Assembly: GCA_022264855.1 (NCBI GenBank)
Contig: JABYQU010000055.1
Location: forward strand, 1-64,000
Source: Lenzites betulinus
Lineage: Eukaryota > Basidiomycota > Agaricomycetes > Polyporales > Polyporaceae
Direction: 5' to 3'
DNA: 64,000 nucleotides
The notes under the pieces are model-generated. The model saw nothing but the letters and a program-made list of their open reading frames with translations. It was not told the DNA's origin and did not search any database. Position numbers and translations under genes: made by a program. Below, one piece after another: positions 10,624 through 22,319 of the stretch; the stretch's first letter is position 1; each line of letters opens with the position of its first letter.

Positions 10624-12186
10624 GTGGCAGCTGCGGCTACTCCTTGTCCTCCGACCACTGGGATGCTACCCTTCCTGTCCCTGCTGCGACGCATCTACCG
10701 CTTTATCATGGAAACATTCAGAACTATCATCGGGTTCGGCAACAGCTCGCAGCGGTCGCGCCGCTCAAGTCTCCCTGGTAGAGACCGTGCTCCGAGCCAA
10801 TCCTATCGCCGCGAGCGATGCCAGGAGCTCGAGGGGATCGTCGCCGCCCAGTCTGAACAGCTGCACTCTCTTCAGAGGAGAGACATATCGTCACAGGACA
10901 TCATCGCACGCTTGAATAACGAACTCCAGGAAAGTGAGAGCCGACGGACCCAGCTGCAGGAACGCTCCGAGCAGATGAAAAGGCATATCAGCCACCTGGA
11001 ACGCGAGCGCAAGGCCGAAAGCGCGGCAAAGGCCGAGCGAGAGAGGGCGCTTGTGCAGATGCAGGCGGAGCGGCGGAACCTGACAGAGCTCCTGGAAACG
11101 CGGACGGCAGAGCTGAAGGAGGCGCAGACATACCTCTCCAAGGTCGACGACGTGTCCGACAGCGACGTCCTCGCGCTCGTCGAGCGCATCAACACCCAGA
11201 TCTTTCAGACCGCCGCGAAGATCGCGGACGACTTCCAGCCGCGCTACGGCACGCAGGCGGACTGCGCCGTCGTCGAGGAGGCCGTCGCGCGCTTGGAAAA
11301 GGCGGGCACGGTGAACGCGCAGTTACCGCGGATCCTCTGTACCAACGACCACAGGGCCGACCCGATCTTGGTCCAAATCACCCTCCAGGACGCGCTAGCG
11401 ACAATCTCGTACCACTCTGCTTCGCCCTGGTCACCCAGCTTGGACAAGCACACGACGTTCCTACGAGATATATACGACGAGATGTGCAAGCACGGTAAGT
11501 TTCACACGCGCGCACGGAGTCGATGACGTACTGATCCGTCCGGGCTGGCAGAACCTCAGTCCGTGTTCGGGCGATGGCGGACAATGACTCTTGGCTACAT
11601 GCGCCCTATCATCTCCGAGAGGGCCTGGTCAGCGTCCACGCCCGCCGCGAGAATGCTCGGCAGCGTCTGCGACGCGCTCCTTGCGTGTGGCGTAGACGGC
11701 ACATCCGACCAGCTCTGCGACCTCCTCAAAGAGCAGTACGGCAAGAGGCTGAAGCAGCTCGCCACGCATGTTCTCGAATTCCGCCGCATCGCGGGCGAGA
11801 CGGTGATTTCGCGTGACCTCCGGGTTATGGTCGCCACGTCGAGGACCCCCTTCATATCCGCGTGGATGGAAGACGAATGGGCGGACGGGAAGAACGCGGC
11901 GGCGGCGGCATCTTCGGGCGGCACGGTCCTCTGCACGACACATCTGGGCCTTGTGCGAGACGAGCGTGTAGCGGTGGAAGCAGGCAAAAGCCCTGAAGAA
12001 GCCACGCGGAATGTTGTGCTCGTGAAACCCAAGGTAGTGTTGCAGAACACCCTCCAGGAGCTGCTTGCGGAGGCGCCGCCGGAGACGGAACGTGAACGTG
12101 AGTCAATCTTCTTGATCGCCTACCTTGGGAACCAAGTGCTCACTGCGTGCTGTGCAGCATCGGCGAACAGTTTGGAACAGCGTTGA
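10624..12186 (+). CDS. Coiled-coil protein of unknown function
   Basis: Exons 10624-11494, 11552-12097 and 12158-12186 join in frame to 481 aa. A short hydrophobic N-terminal stretch (MLPFLSLLRRIYRFIME) may be a membrane or amphipathic segment. Residues about 65-185 are a long heptad-rich, charged coiled coil (LERERKAESAAKAERERALVQ region). The C-terminal half is a mixed globular region without a recognised domain (RDIYDEM, LLACGVDGTSDQLCDLLKEQYGKRL). This arrangement is frequent in agaricomycete hypothetical proteins. The second ATG, at MLPF, is an equally good start. The last intron leaves only nine codons in the final exon and is the least certain junction. Confidence 0.75.
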
Positions 12187-13115
12187 TTCAGGGCATGGCG
12201 CATCTCGCAGATCGTTGACGGTGATGAACTCTGTGTGTGTGTGGCCTATGCTTCAGAGCGCCTGTGTTTAATGGATACCCCGTCAGTGCTGAGCGGTTCT
12301 GGTTGCGAGGTCTGAACAATGGCACCCACCCTCTGAATATTTGCAGAGGGACCTGTGTGAGTCGAGCTGAGTAGCAACAACAGCACGTAGTGCGAATAGA
12401 CATACCTCCTAATGATGCCCATATGCCGGTGCTTGCCGTCCCCAAATCGAAAGAGTGGATAGAGATCAGCGGAAAACGATGAACGCAATATGAGACGGTG
12501 GTAACCGCGTGCAGATATATCATCCTGCACCTGTTACCTATCTCACAGACCTCGTGGATCGACCGACCGTACGATCCAAATAACATGGATAAAGGGACGA
12601 ACAACTACAAGATATCACCAGAACCAGAAACAAGACGGAGTCGAATCAAACGTATGAGGGCACCGCGGGCCCGGTAGCAGCGGGCCCTGTCCGCGCAGAT
12701 GCACGATGTGGGAAGGGGGAACGTGGAGCGTAAAGGCATCGCGTTCGGGATAAATAACAAATAATGGGTATACGTGCACAACGTACGACACTGTCGCCTG
12801 TCCCGCGCGCGATGAAGGAGAGGGGGGTAGCCGGGCACGCGGGGATGGTGGGGAAGGATGGGAAGGGGCGGGAACGAGACGGACGGGGGCGCGGAATCGC
12901 AAGCGGGGAGTCATAAATCGGGAATCGTAAGATAGACGGCGGCGGAAAAAAGACAGTAGTTGACACAAAATGAAACGAGGTACTCACCCCGCGCTCGCAG
13001 CGATAAGCTGTGAACGACGAGGGCGTGTGTCACTAGTACAGGAAATCCTACAACCAACTTGGCATGGGGGCGGGACCACAGAAATGACGGAAGGGGAAAG
13101 GTTTATAGGATGCGT
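12187..13115. other. Intergenic, no gene seen
   Basis: 929 bp between two genes that converge here. It should hold the two 3' UTRs. A G-rich purine stretch at about 12840-12900 is the only notable composition. Confidence 0.6.
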
Positions 13116-14901
13116 TTACTCGGCGGTGCCAACGTACGCGTCTTCTTCCTCGTATTTGCTGGCCTCAGTGGGAGCGTAGCTCTTCCTGTAGGTAGGGGTT
13201 GTCGGATAGACAGATTCGGGGGAGACAGGAAGGGCGGGGGAAGGGGTGTCGGGAGAGTACAAGGTGCGCATGCCATTGCCGTTGTAGTTCGCGGTAGCAA
13301 TCGGGAAGCTCGGGATACTGGGGCTCATGGCACCCGTCGCGCGACGTTCCGCATAGGCGCGCAACATCTCGTCGGGAGACATGACGTTGGCAGGCATGGG
13401 TTGCATCGGCATCACACCCATGATGGGCGACTTAGGGGTCTGGTGAGCCGGGGTGGGCAAGGCAGGCATGGGGACCCGAGCATTGAACAACATCTCGTCA
13501 TTGTTAGCGAGGCCATCTCCTCCGGTGCGCATCACTGATTCACAAATCAGTGGCCGCTGAGTGTGGTAGTTTGATATGAAACTTACTGGACAGTGCGGGC
13601 ATAACCTCGTCGATGCTGGGGCGCGAAGCAGATTCCTGGCCAGCCATACGGGCACGGATGTCCTCAGGCGTAAGGCTAAGAGGGCCGGCGGTTTGAATGG
13701 GCGACAAGATGGGCGATGAGTTGCTCGAGCTCTCGGTCGAAGGCTGACGCTCGGGGAGGGGAGGCGCGTGACCGACATGGAAGGCCCGAGACTGACGAGG
13801 GCGACGAGACTCAGTGGAGGGGCGGGGATCTGCGGCGAAGGAGACGCGAGAGACGCGATTCTCGAAGGCGGAGGTACGGAGGCCAGGACGAAGCTGGGAC
13901 ATTTGGGGGGCGTCCGCAGACAAGTCCGGTTGGAAGACACCACGAGCACCGATACCTGCATGTCCACCCTCCACCACAACTGTGGATGAAGGGCGGACAC
14001 CACCGAAGGAGAATGACGACAGTCGGCTTCCGGATTCGTTCGAGACGGCCATGCTGTTGCGAATGGCAGCGTTGGCACCCGCGCCAGTCATAGACTTCCA
14101 GTCCGTCGAGATTGTGGACATGCGCTTGTCGACGGCCACACTGTAACGCCTGCGCTTCTCCTTACCCTTGGCACGACTGATCTTAATGTATGCAGCGACA
14201 CCCAGAGCAGTCAACAGGAGGAGGGGGATTAGAACGGCAGCTGCGACCAGTCCCTTGGAAAGCCCATGCTTCTCGGTAGGTGTGTTGTTAACTTGTTCGA
14301 CCGCACCAGCAACGGCAGCCGTCTCTGCAGTTCCAGAGTATGCGGCGGTAAAGAGGGGGCCGGCGGGGGTAGTAACGGCGAAAAGGGCCTCGCCAGCAGG
14401 AACGATGGTTATCTCCAAGCTGATGCTTGCCGTCGAGTTCCACCAACCAGGTTTGAATGTAGCAGAGTAGCTGCCTGTCTTGTAATCGACGCTTTGCCAT
14501 TCATGCATGATGGGTTGGGCAGCGGTGGGCGCATACAAGTAGATGTCGATAGCGGAAGTATCCAGACAAGAGGTGTCCCAGGTGATATTGACGGGCTGAC
14601 TCGCGTCAACGACCTGTCCCTTGGTGGGGCTTTTGTATAGGCCTCCAGTGGAGCAACCTAAGAGATAGTCAGTTCTGTGATTCACTCGCTGCGTTGGTCT
14701 TTTCGAACTAGACGCAACCCGTAGGTGGCTCTCTCGCCCGAGGAGTTCGAGATTCGCAAACAGTATGCATTTCCCCGACCGCCCGAAACGTGGTCGGGTT
14801 GTGCATCTCGTCGTTACGGTGGAAAGCTACTCACCATCGCGTTTGCGCTGGTGTCCAGCGACGGCGTGTCCCAGGCGGACAGTCTTGAATCCGTTCTTCA
14901 T
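13116..14901 (-). CDS. Single-pass membrane protein with Kre9/Knh1-like ectodomain
   Basis: Exons 14901-14835, 14657-13587 and 13534-13116 join in frame to 518 aa. Residues about 23-130 resemble the Ig-like N-terminal domain of Kre9/Knh1 cell-wall proteins: KSPTKGQVV, PVNITWDTSCL, FKPGWWNST, TPAGPLFTA. A transmembrane helix (GLVAAAVLIPLLLLTALGVAAYI, about 172-194) follows and is closed by a basic stop-transfer KGKEKRRR. The rest is a long cytoplasmic Ser/Pro-rich tail. A cell-surface sensor or wall-linked role is inferred, not shown. The first exon encodes MKNGFKTVRLGHAVAGHQRK, which is not a convincing signal peptide, so the true 5' end may differ. The promoter side is GA/CT-rich. Confidence 0.75.
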
Positions 14902-15529
14902 GATTCGCGTAAAAGGAATGTGGGGTGAAAGGAAGGAGGGGCGAAGGAAGGGAAGGGAGGTCGGCGACGGGGGCGGCGACGAAGAGGGACGCGGGGACGA
15001 CGGCGGGGAGAAACAAGAACGGCCGATGGGCGCCAACCCCTCCCACTCGGATAGACGCGCGTTGTCAACCGCCCCCAAAGCGGCAATTTCCGTCAACTTG
15101 TCTTGTCAGCCACGAGAGTGAGCGAGTGAGCGAGTGAGTGAGTATATTTTGACCGCTCGACAACATACAACACAGTAAGCGTGTGCTTCACTGAGCTTAC
15201 CGTCGAATATAGGTCAACTCCCCCAAGCAACGGCTAGCACGTTCTTCGTTTTTATGGTGGGTGGTTCTGTGACACGCGAATTTACGTAGCTCAAGGAACT
15301 ACAGCGGGACTGGTGTTAAGACGTTGACTCGTACCTTGACGTGCGGCAGCGCTAACCATGGCCTCTTTCAGCGGCGTACTAGTGCTCACACGGAATGTGT
15401 CTCGTGCCAGCGACTCTGTACGTTTTTCACCACGAGAGCGCCGGTCAGTGGTCATGCCAGGCTCGATGGCTTGGTATTGACCCGCCCACCACTGCTCGGC
15501 GTTGATGCCGTTTTGCATACATCTCACGC
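14902..15529. other. Promoter region with GA-rich tract and short minisatellite
   Basis: 14925-15010 is strongly purine-biased on the plus strand (CT-rich relative to the minus-strand gene), as is common just upstream of fungal transcription starts. At 15114-15143 there is a small tandem array of GAGTGAGC/GAGTGAGT. No gene is seen up to the conserved block of G1 copy B. Confidence 0.5.
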
Positions 15530-16080
15530 GTTCTAGTAGGCATCCTGAATACTGACCAAATGCATAGAGCTCCTGTCGGCCAGATGTCATATGCTCCCAT
15601 TGAAAATTGCCACAGCGCCGGTGCTTCGTCGTAGCGGTTTCGGTGGGTATCAAATCAACTGTTTTATCTCACCGTTCGAGTCGAATATGTCGCCAACACT
15701 ATCCCGTTGTGGTTCTCTATGATGTTGCCATCGACTCCGAGTGCTGCGCCCGGCCTCGATGTTTGTGTAGGTCACGCTCTCTTCCCTCCTTTGGCGTTCG
15801 TCACAACGATCTCATGAGAGAATAGCAGTGGCTCGAGCTTGCTCGTCAACAGATGCGCGCAGCGTAGAACCATGTGCATTTTTCGCTCAATTCTGGCCGG
15901 TCGCACATCTTTGCCACCACTTCCGCCACCAAAGCCGCTGGTTTCAGTCCATCAAATGTCCTGGCAAGGGGCTGGCCAGATTTGAGCACCCTTGATGGGC
16001 AACGCTGAGAGAGTGTTCGATGTAGGACCCAGACTATAAGCTCTGCTCTTGGCATTGTCGATATTGAGCATACGCCCGCC
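15530..16080 (+). repeat. Conserved upstream block, copy B
   Basis: This block is inverted relative to the copy A and copy C blocks, as the gene is. ATCAAATCAACTGTTTTATC (15649) is the complement of the copy A landmark. CATATGCTCCCATTGAAAATTG and CCACAGCGCCGGTGCTTC (15590-15625) match copies A and C. TCCTGGCAAGGGGCTGGCCAG (15959-15979) matches copy A in inverse complement. Similarity continues into the core promoter. Confidence 0.75.
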
Positions 16081-16088
16081 CGGAGAAG

Positions 16089-16094
16089 TATAAA
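16089..16094 (+). promoter_or_regulatory. TATA box of G1 peptidase copy B
   Basis: TATAAA 84 bp upstream of the ATG, in the same conserved core promoter as copies A and C. Confidence 0.7.
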
Positions 16095-16177
16095 GGGAAC
16101 CAAGAAGATGACCTCCAAGTCCCCAAGCCGGGTTACACCCAGTTCAGACAACTCACTCGAGCCGCCTCCCTTCGCAT

Positions 16178-17132
16178 TTGCTCTCCGTCATGTTCTCTGT
16201 TGCCCTCTTCTGCCAGGTGCTCCTCGCCACCGCGGCGGCCGCCATCCCGAGTTCCAAGGAACGCTTCGCTGAGCGTGTCGCCCGGCGTTCTGCTGGAGCC
16301 CTCCAGTCGCGCCCCATGATTCCCTTCACCTCCAGTGACTCGCTCACCAACCTCACCACCCTCGCCACCCAAGACCAGATCACCGTTAACTGGGCCGGCG
16401 CCGCACTCATTGCCAACACTGTCAGTTTGTGTACGCCGTGATGAGAGACACAGCTAACTTATTCTTCTCGCTCTCCAGGCCACATACAAGTCCGTGACGG
16501 GTACCTTCACCGTCCCGACCCCCCGTGAACCCCCGGGCGGAACTGGCGAGCACTCCGCGACCGCCTGGGTCGGCATTGACGGCGACACCTGCGGCAGCGC
16601 CATCCTCCAGACCGGTGTCAATTTCAAGATCAACAACGGGCGTGTGACTTACGATGGTATGTATCTAGCGGTTTACCTCGCCGAAGTCTGCAGCTGACGC
16701 TGTGTTTTAATGACAGCCTGGTACGAGTGGTTCCCCGCCCCCTTGATAGCCTTCACCGGCATCAGCTTCAGCGCGGGCAACTCCGTCACCCTCTCCGTCA
16801 CGGCGACGTCAAAGACTAGCGGCACGGCGACGATCGTGAACCACTCGACCGGCCAGACGGTGTCGCACACATTCTCGGGCCAGCCCGCGCTGTGCCAGGA
16901 GAACGCGGAGTGGATCGTGGAGGACTTATCAGTAGGTGGTGGCCTGGCGCCGTTCGCGAACTTCGGCACGGTCACCTTCACAGGCGCCACCGCGACCACC
17001 CTCTCCGGCACGACGGCCATTCCCGCGGACGCAACGCTTATCAACATGGAGCAGGGCGACCCGGGCGTCCTCCTCACCTCGGTTTTCACCCGTAGCAATG
17101 TTGTCATCGTCGAATACAGCGGCCCGGCGTGA
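16178..17132 (+). CDS. G1 family glutamic endopeptidase (eqolisin), copy B
   Basis: Exons 16178-16420, 16479-16656 and 16717-17132 join in frame to 278 aa. Signal peptide MLSVMFSVALFCQVLLAT, propeptide with KERFAERVARRS, mature domain from TVNWAGAALI. Catalytic Gln in ILQTG and Glu in EWIVED are both present, with the family motifs WVGIDGDTC and AWYEWFP. Intron positions and phases are identical to copies A and C, which supports duplication of a complete gene. The gene points opposite to A and C. Its 3' end nearly meets the 3' end of the PARP-UBC gene. Codon use and length look intact, so it is probably functional. Confidence 0.93.
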
Positions 17133-17322
17133 GTGTCGTGCGTCGATGCCCACGCTCGACTATTGCCCATGTCACGTCGACGCGAAGGGAACTCCTTCCA
17201 ATTCATTCATATATATGATTCGAACATCCCGCCAATGTCTGAGTAGGATGCATAGTATAGAAGAGACAGGAGAAACCTGCAGCATCACCGTGTCAACGTG
17301 TCCAGACCTTGAGGAATCTACA

Positions 17323-20300
17323 TCAGACATCGCGTGAGCCTGCGCAACGATGATCCGGCCCACAGCATGCGGGATTCCGCCCATGAGAAAGCCTCACCTT
17401 CCACCCATGATGGTTTGCAGCTCTCTTGTAACCTTCCAGTGCCTCGTTCATTCCGTAAGGACTGTAACATGATGCCCCAGGCCCCCAACTCATGAGAAGC
17501 TGCGACTTGGATGTCAGATGAGGAGGTACATGGAACGTACGTGTTCCAGTTGGTTGCCAAACGCGCCGGCCTTGGGTCAAGATTTGAGATCGCCAACTTG
17601 ATCTGCAACAGGATGGCCGAGATACTGATAAATATTGTTAGATCGACAACGCGTCGGGCATTCGGATGGTGCATGAAGTGTACCTGTAGCTTGGAAGCCA
17701 TCCTATACGCACATATGTGAGCATATGACGGCGTGTATCATTCCCGCATAATACATACCGTCCGCAGTCAAAAGATCCATACATATTGAACCACCTGCAA
17801 AGTTCAAACGAGGAGAGACTGAGCTTGACGTAAAAATGAACGTAAGCAGACGACATCCTTACCGCCTGTGATGTGACCACCACCACCCTGAGTGCCGAGG
17901 ACGTTAGTCGTATGTTGTCAGACAACCATACGCCATACTCACCTGAAAAAACGGAAGAAACCGGGGTTTGAGGATACGAAAAAAGGGCGGAGAATGCGGG
18001 AACGCGGGTGGGAAGCGGATTTCGAATACCAAAGAGTTAATTGCGCTACAGACATGATTCAGGCAACCAACTCCGACACAAGGTGACAGTAAATGCCACT
18101 CACTGTTTCTCCAAATCTTGTGCGATGGGGAGTGTACTGTCGAATGAATGCAGTTCGACAACCCATTGGTACAGGTTGTCGCCCATGAGCTCCTCGGAAA
18201 GGTACCACCCCAGTTCCTGTAGGTTCTGGGTACTGTTCTGCTCGCTGATCATCGCTCGAAGCTCCTTTCGAAGTGCGGTAGAGGCCACCAGAGAGGACTC
18301 GGAAGGCGGGGGCATCAAATTCTCGATGCATTGTTCCACCCACTCGCGGTTGTGGTGCCAGTCGACTGCAGCGCCGCACGATGCTTGAACGTCCGCCAAT
18401 GATGCATGACGCTCTCCTCCTGAAAATATGAGAAGATCCTCCTCGTCATAGCTGATTGGACTACATTCCCTTGTGCATGCCTTCAGCAGCTTTTGAAGAG
18501 CGAACTCGGGCTGTGGAATCCGGATGCGGCGCGTTGAGAGTGTGAGGGGATACCGAGGGTCAAGCGGCACATATTGAACTTCCTCGATATCTTCGACGTC
18601 GTCGGGCTGTGCCGGAGCATCCCCCAAAGAATCAGGAGGGTGTTGGCCAAGTATAGTTGTGGGTAGAGGTACTGCTGGAGGGGTCGTTGTCGCATTCTGC
18701 CGTTCTGCACTCTGGACCATCAAGTACCGGCTGACGGAGAGAGGTTCAATCAACGAGGTTTTGTATGGACGGACATGTGCATAGATTCAGATGAACATAC
18801 CAGACTATCCAATCGGTGTTGTCCACAACAAAGTATGGATTAGTCGACTTGAAACGTTTCGGTAGATTGACGATCTCTGCAAGGGCGACGCAAGCCTTTG
18901 CTCTAACAGCGCTATTCCGCCAGAAACATTCCGCCCTTGTAGAATAATAACCCATGGAAACTGTCCCCTCTTTCGCAAAGTAGACGCCTAGTAGCATGAG
19001 GAGGCCACACGAACTCGGAACAGCAGTTTCACTCACCATGACCGTACGCTCTGCCATGAACAATGGTCTTGAACCACAGACCGTGACGGATAATCTGGCA
19101 AAGCAAATCAGCGTTAGCCCTACGAGCTTTAGTGGAAACTCACAGAATGCCAGTTACGAGTGGGGGATCCATGGAAAGCCTGTCCCCCGAATAAGGCATC
19201 AATATACTAGTACAACAGCTGAGAGACGAGGAAGCCCATACGTAGAGCGAAGGGAACTCGCGTGCCCTGGGGTACTCCTCTGTAGCCTTTAGGACGGCTT
19301 TTCGGAACTTCGCCTCCGCATCCGGCGCTCCAACGCTAAAGCGGAATTGTTTCCATGATGGGTCTAAGATCCGATATATATGAGCCTATGACGGGGAGTC
19401 AGATGAAAAGGCATACCCATGTTCTGAACCATGTCATCTTCCGACACCAACTCTTCGAGATGTGCCGTGCATGACGCGACACACCATCGCAGGACTAGCC
19501 ACGCCGCTTCCGGGATGGACCGATGATACATATCTTGTAAACGAGGTTTAGCCCGACCTGGCTTCACAGGTTGTTCAAGGTATCTTTTCATCTCGGCGAT
19601 CTGGCGGTATTGATGTATGAGCTAACATAAAATGCGACATTCAATTCAATGATACTTGCAGGAGGCAATTGATTGATGAGAACTTTAATGGCCAAATACA
19701 TCTGGGCCGCGGGCGATTCTTGAGCAAATACGGTCGTTGGTGGTGTGAGACATAGGCACGTACGTGCGGCAGATCGAGCTGGTCGAACTCATGCATGCCA
19801 TCTGGACTATCAGCCGTAAGGTCGCGGCACTGTACGCGAAGACCCATGCCGATGGGCAGGGGAGCATCCTTAGCGCATTCTGCCACCGCAATGTATGCAA
19901 GAGAGACTAGTAGATCAACAACGACCGGATTGGAACAGATTTCATACTATTATATAGCGGTCAGCGGTCATATCTGCACATTACGTTGAAGAGAAGTACC
20001 TCCAACGATGGTCCGCGATTGAGGTTGTAGTACTGATATGTACATAGCGGATTGCTGCACACGTAAGGCTTGAGCGCATCAAGGTCCTCCTTCAGCTGTT
20101 GATGACAAACGAGACAGTATTGAGGGCAGAGCTGATAGAAAATGATATGCGAGTGATCTACGGTATCATATCTCAAAAGTGTGCGCACCGTCAGTCTGCG
20201 CATCAGATACGCAAAAGCAGCGAGTGGGAGATTGACTGTGGTATGTCCTTCCCTGACCATTGGAAGGCTGTAGCTTTCCGATAGCTCTTTGTCATTCTCA

Positions 20301-21736
20301 TCCATGGTCAATATCTCCTGAAACGGATTATTAGTTGGCAAACTAGGAAAACGGTATTAGATTGAGAACGCACCTCTGCCTTGTCATGCAGGATGTCCGT
20401 AGCAGGCCTTTGCGTTGTCTCGATCTCCCAGCGCAAATATTCAGCGCCGGCCCATCCGAGGTTGTATTTGATCCTTAGCTGTAGAAGCGACAGGAAGTGT
20501 TCGTTCAATAAACTCTCGAGCGATGAACTGAGACTAAATGGTCGGAATCCGTGAGTCGCGATCGAGCCTCGTGCACCAGACTGTTCGTCGTCCGCATCTA
20601 GTTCTGAGTCCAGAGGCAATAAGTTGTCTTCACCGTCGCCGGGCTGACACTCATCCTCCCCGCTGCCGGGATTTATAGGATCTTCGTCGTTCATGCCAAA
20701 CCTGCGCAGCAATTCGGCCGCATCTTCCCGGGTGGGCTTGTAGTTGGGAGTCAGGCCTACCCGAAAGTGAGGTATAGCGCTCCGAGCGACAGCGTCCGGA
20801 GTCAATATGCCATCAGGCTGTACTACCGGATGGACTCCCCTCATCCCGGAAATTAACAGGGTGAAGTGCTGGGACCCGGATAACAAGCGCTTGTCCCACG
20901 CAACGAGAGCGCGTGCGGGGATCGTGTCAGGCAGCGACCGTGCAGGTATGGATACCGACAAGGCAAAGTCCTCGATCCCGAACGGAATGAATCCGGGTTG
21001 ATATCCGTGCGCAACTGTCTCGTTGAAATCTCTACCCAGTGTGTCAGCTCCTCGTGTTCGCACGATAAGGTAAACACCGACCGTTGGAGCAGATCCCGAT
21101 TGAATGTCTGGTCAACAGACTTCACACCAAAGAGTGCAGCGTCGTGCAGATCATAGTCATCAATTCCATACACGTCTTCGTTGTTGTCCTCGGTCATGAC
21201 GACATCATCGTCGCTATCATCGCCACTCTCTTCCGCAGTCCCCGGTTCGGCGAGTCGTTCAAGCAAGTGCGTCAAGAGCTCCTGGATCGTCAAAGGGCCA
21301 TGCTCATAGAGAGTGTCAATTACCGCTGCGACCGCAGGGGTAAGCTCATGCTGAGACGAGCCGAAGAAGGTATGGTCCGAAGGATATTCGGAAGCATCTG
21401 AGGAAATCGATACGTCAGTGTGTTGAATAATGGCATTTGCGTGCAGAGCAGCGAACCAGAAACGAGAATTGTTAACGGGCCATGAAGTTTAAGCTTGTCG
21501 CCGGCGTCGTCGTCGGAAATCACACAATCAAAGCTGCCGTCCTCGTCTCCGGGTGTTATGCCTATCATACCGTCCATATGTCAGCAATGATGTCTCGAGG
21601 GTATGGTATTATGTATGTCCTTACCCGATATTCGGAGTCCTTGAAACGCTATGCTTTGCCTGGCGGCCTCAACGGCATTCTGGAGGTCGAATAGGAATCG
21701 TTTGCGGCCCCTGGCGGGCGGGTTCTTTGTCTCCAT
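17323..21736 (-). CDS. PARP catalytic domain fused to a UBE2Q-like UBC domain
   Basis: A long gene of many small exons starting METKNPPARGRKR at 21736. In order: an acidic N-terminal region (EESGDDSDDDVVMTEDNNED); a middle region; a Cys-rich zinc-type segment (CLVCHQQL...YVCSNPLC, about 20080); a PARP catalytic domain with FHGSPTRNWHS (His, about 19160), GHGVYFAKEG (Tyr, about 18990) and NPYFVVDNTDWIV (about 18835); then a ubiquitin-conjugating domain with GGSICMDLLTADGW (putative catalytic Cys, about 17800) and ILLQIKLAISNLDPRPARL. Known: fungal PARP6/8-type proteins carry such a C-terminal UBC domain. The third PARP position appears to be Tyr rather than Glu, suggesting mono-ADP-ribosylation. 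The last exon after HHGWK is unsure; the end may lie anywhere between 17172 and 17340. Confidence 0.85.
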
Positions 21737-22241
21737 AGTGAGAGAAGTTGTTGTGGTTGCAGGTGCGCTTCAGTGGAACGCGATTCTACCTACTTAGCTG
21801 GAGCAGCTGCAGCTGGCAGTTACCTCGTGGCTTGATGTGCCGCAGCACTGACCGTACCCTCTTCGAACGACGTGATGCTCCCACGGAATGCGTCTCGCGT
21901 ACGTCTTACACCACGAGTGAATGGTGCGGTCCGGTATCTATCGCAAGGTTCACTGGCCGTGTATCAAAATCCAGTCCTTGAAAACCGATACGCCTTGGGT
22001 ATCCTGTTACGAGCCAGCCAAACCTAATGATGATCGCCACAGTTTAGAACAGAGTCGAAAGGCGAGACGTTGCAACCTGCAACTTTCAAGATCGAGTTGG
22101 AGGAGATATTACAGGTGTCTGCAGGCTCGTATAAACCAGCCTCACGTTCGGGGGTTTCAGTGAGCAGCTGGACTCTTCGCAGGTGAGTGAGTGAGACAAA
22201 TCGTCCATTTGCCGAATTTGATCCGTTAGCGCTCGCCTGTG
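21737..22241. other. Intergenic, no gene seen
   Basis: Promoter side of the PARP-UBC gene up to the target-site duplication of the fold-back element. Nothing recognisable. Confidence 0.5.
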
Positions 22242-22249
22242 TCTACGAG
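22242..22249. repeat. 8-bp target-site duplication, left copy
   Basis: TCTACGAG immediately before the fold-back element; the identical right copy is at 24394-24401. If the final TG of the right end belongs to the host, the duplication would be 10 bp (TGTCTACGAG), but then the element ends would no longer be symmetrical. Confidence 0.85.
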
Positions 22250-22272
22250 CACCTGATCATCACGTATTACCA

Positions 22273-22319
22273 AGCTATTTAGCCTGGCACACAGTGTGGG
22301 TGTGCCAGGCTAAATAGCT
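22273..22319. repeat. Subterminal 20-bp-stem hairpin, left end
   Basis: AGCTATTTAGCCTGGCACAC (22273-22292) pairs perfectly with 22300-22319 around a 7-nt loop. It lies 23 bp inside the left terminus. Its mirror copy is at 24324-24370. Confidence 0.85.
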
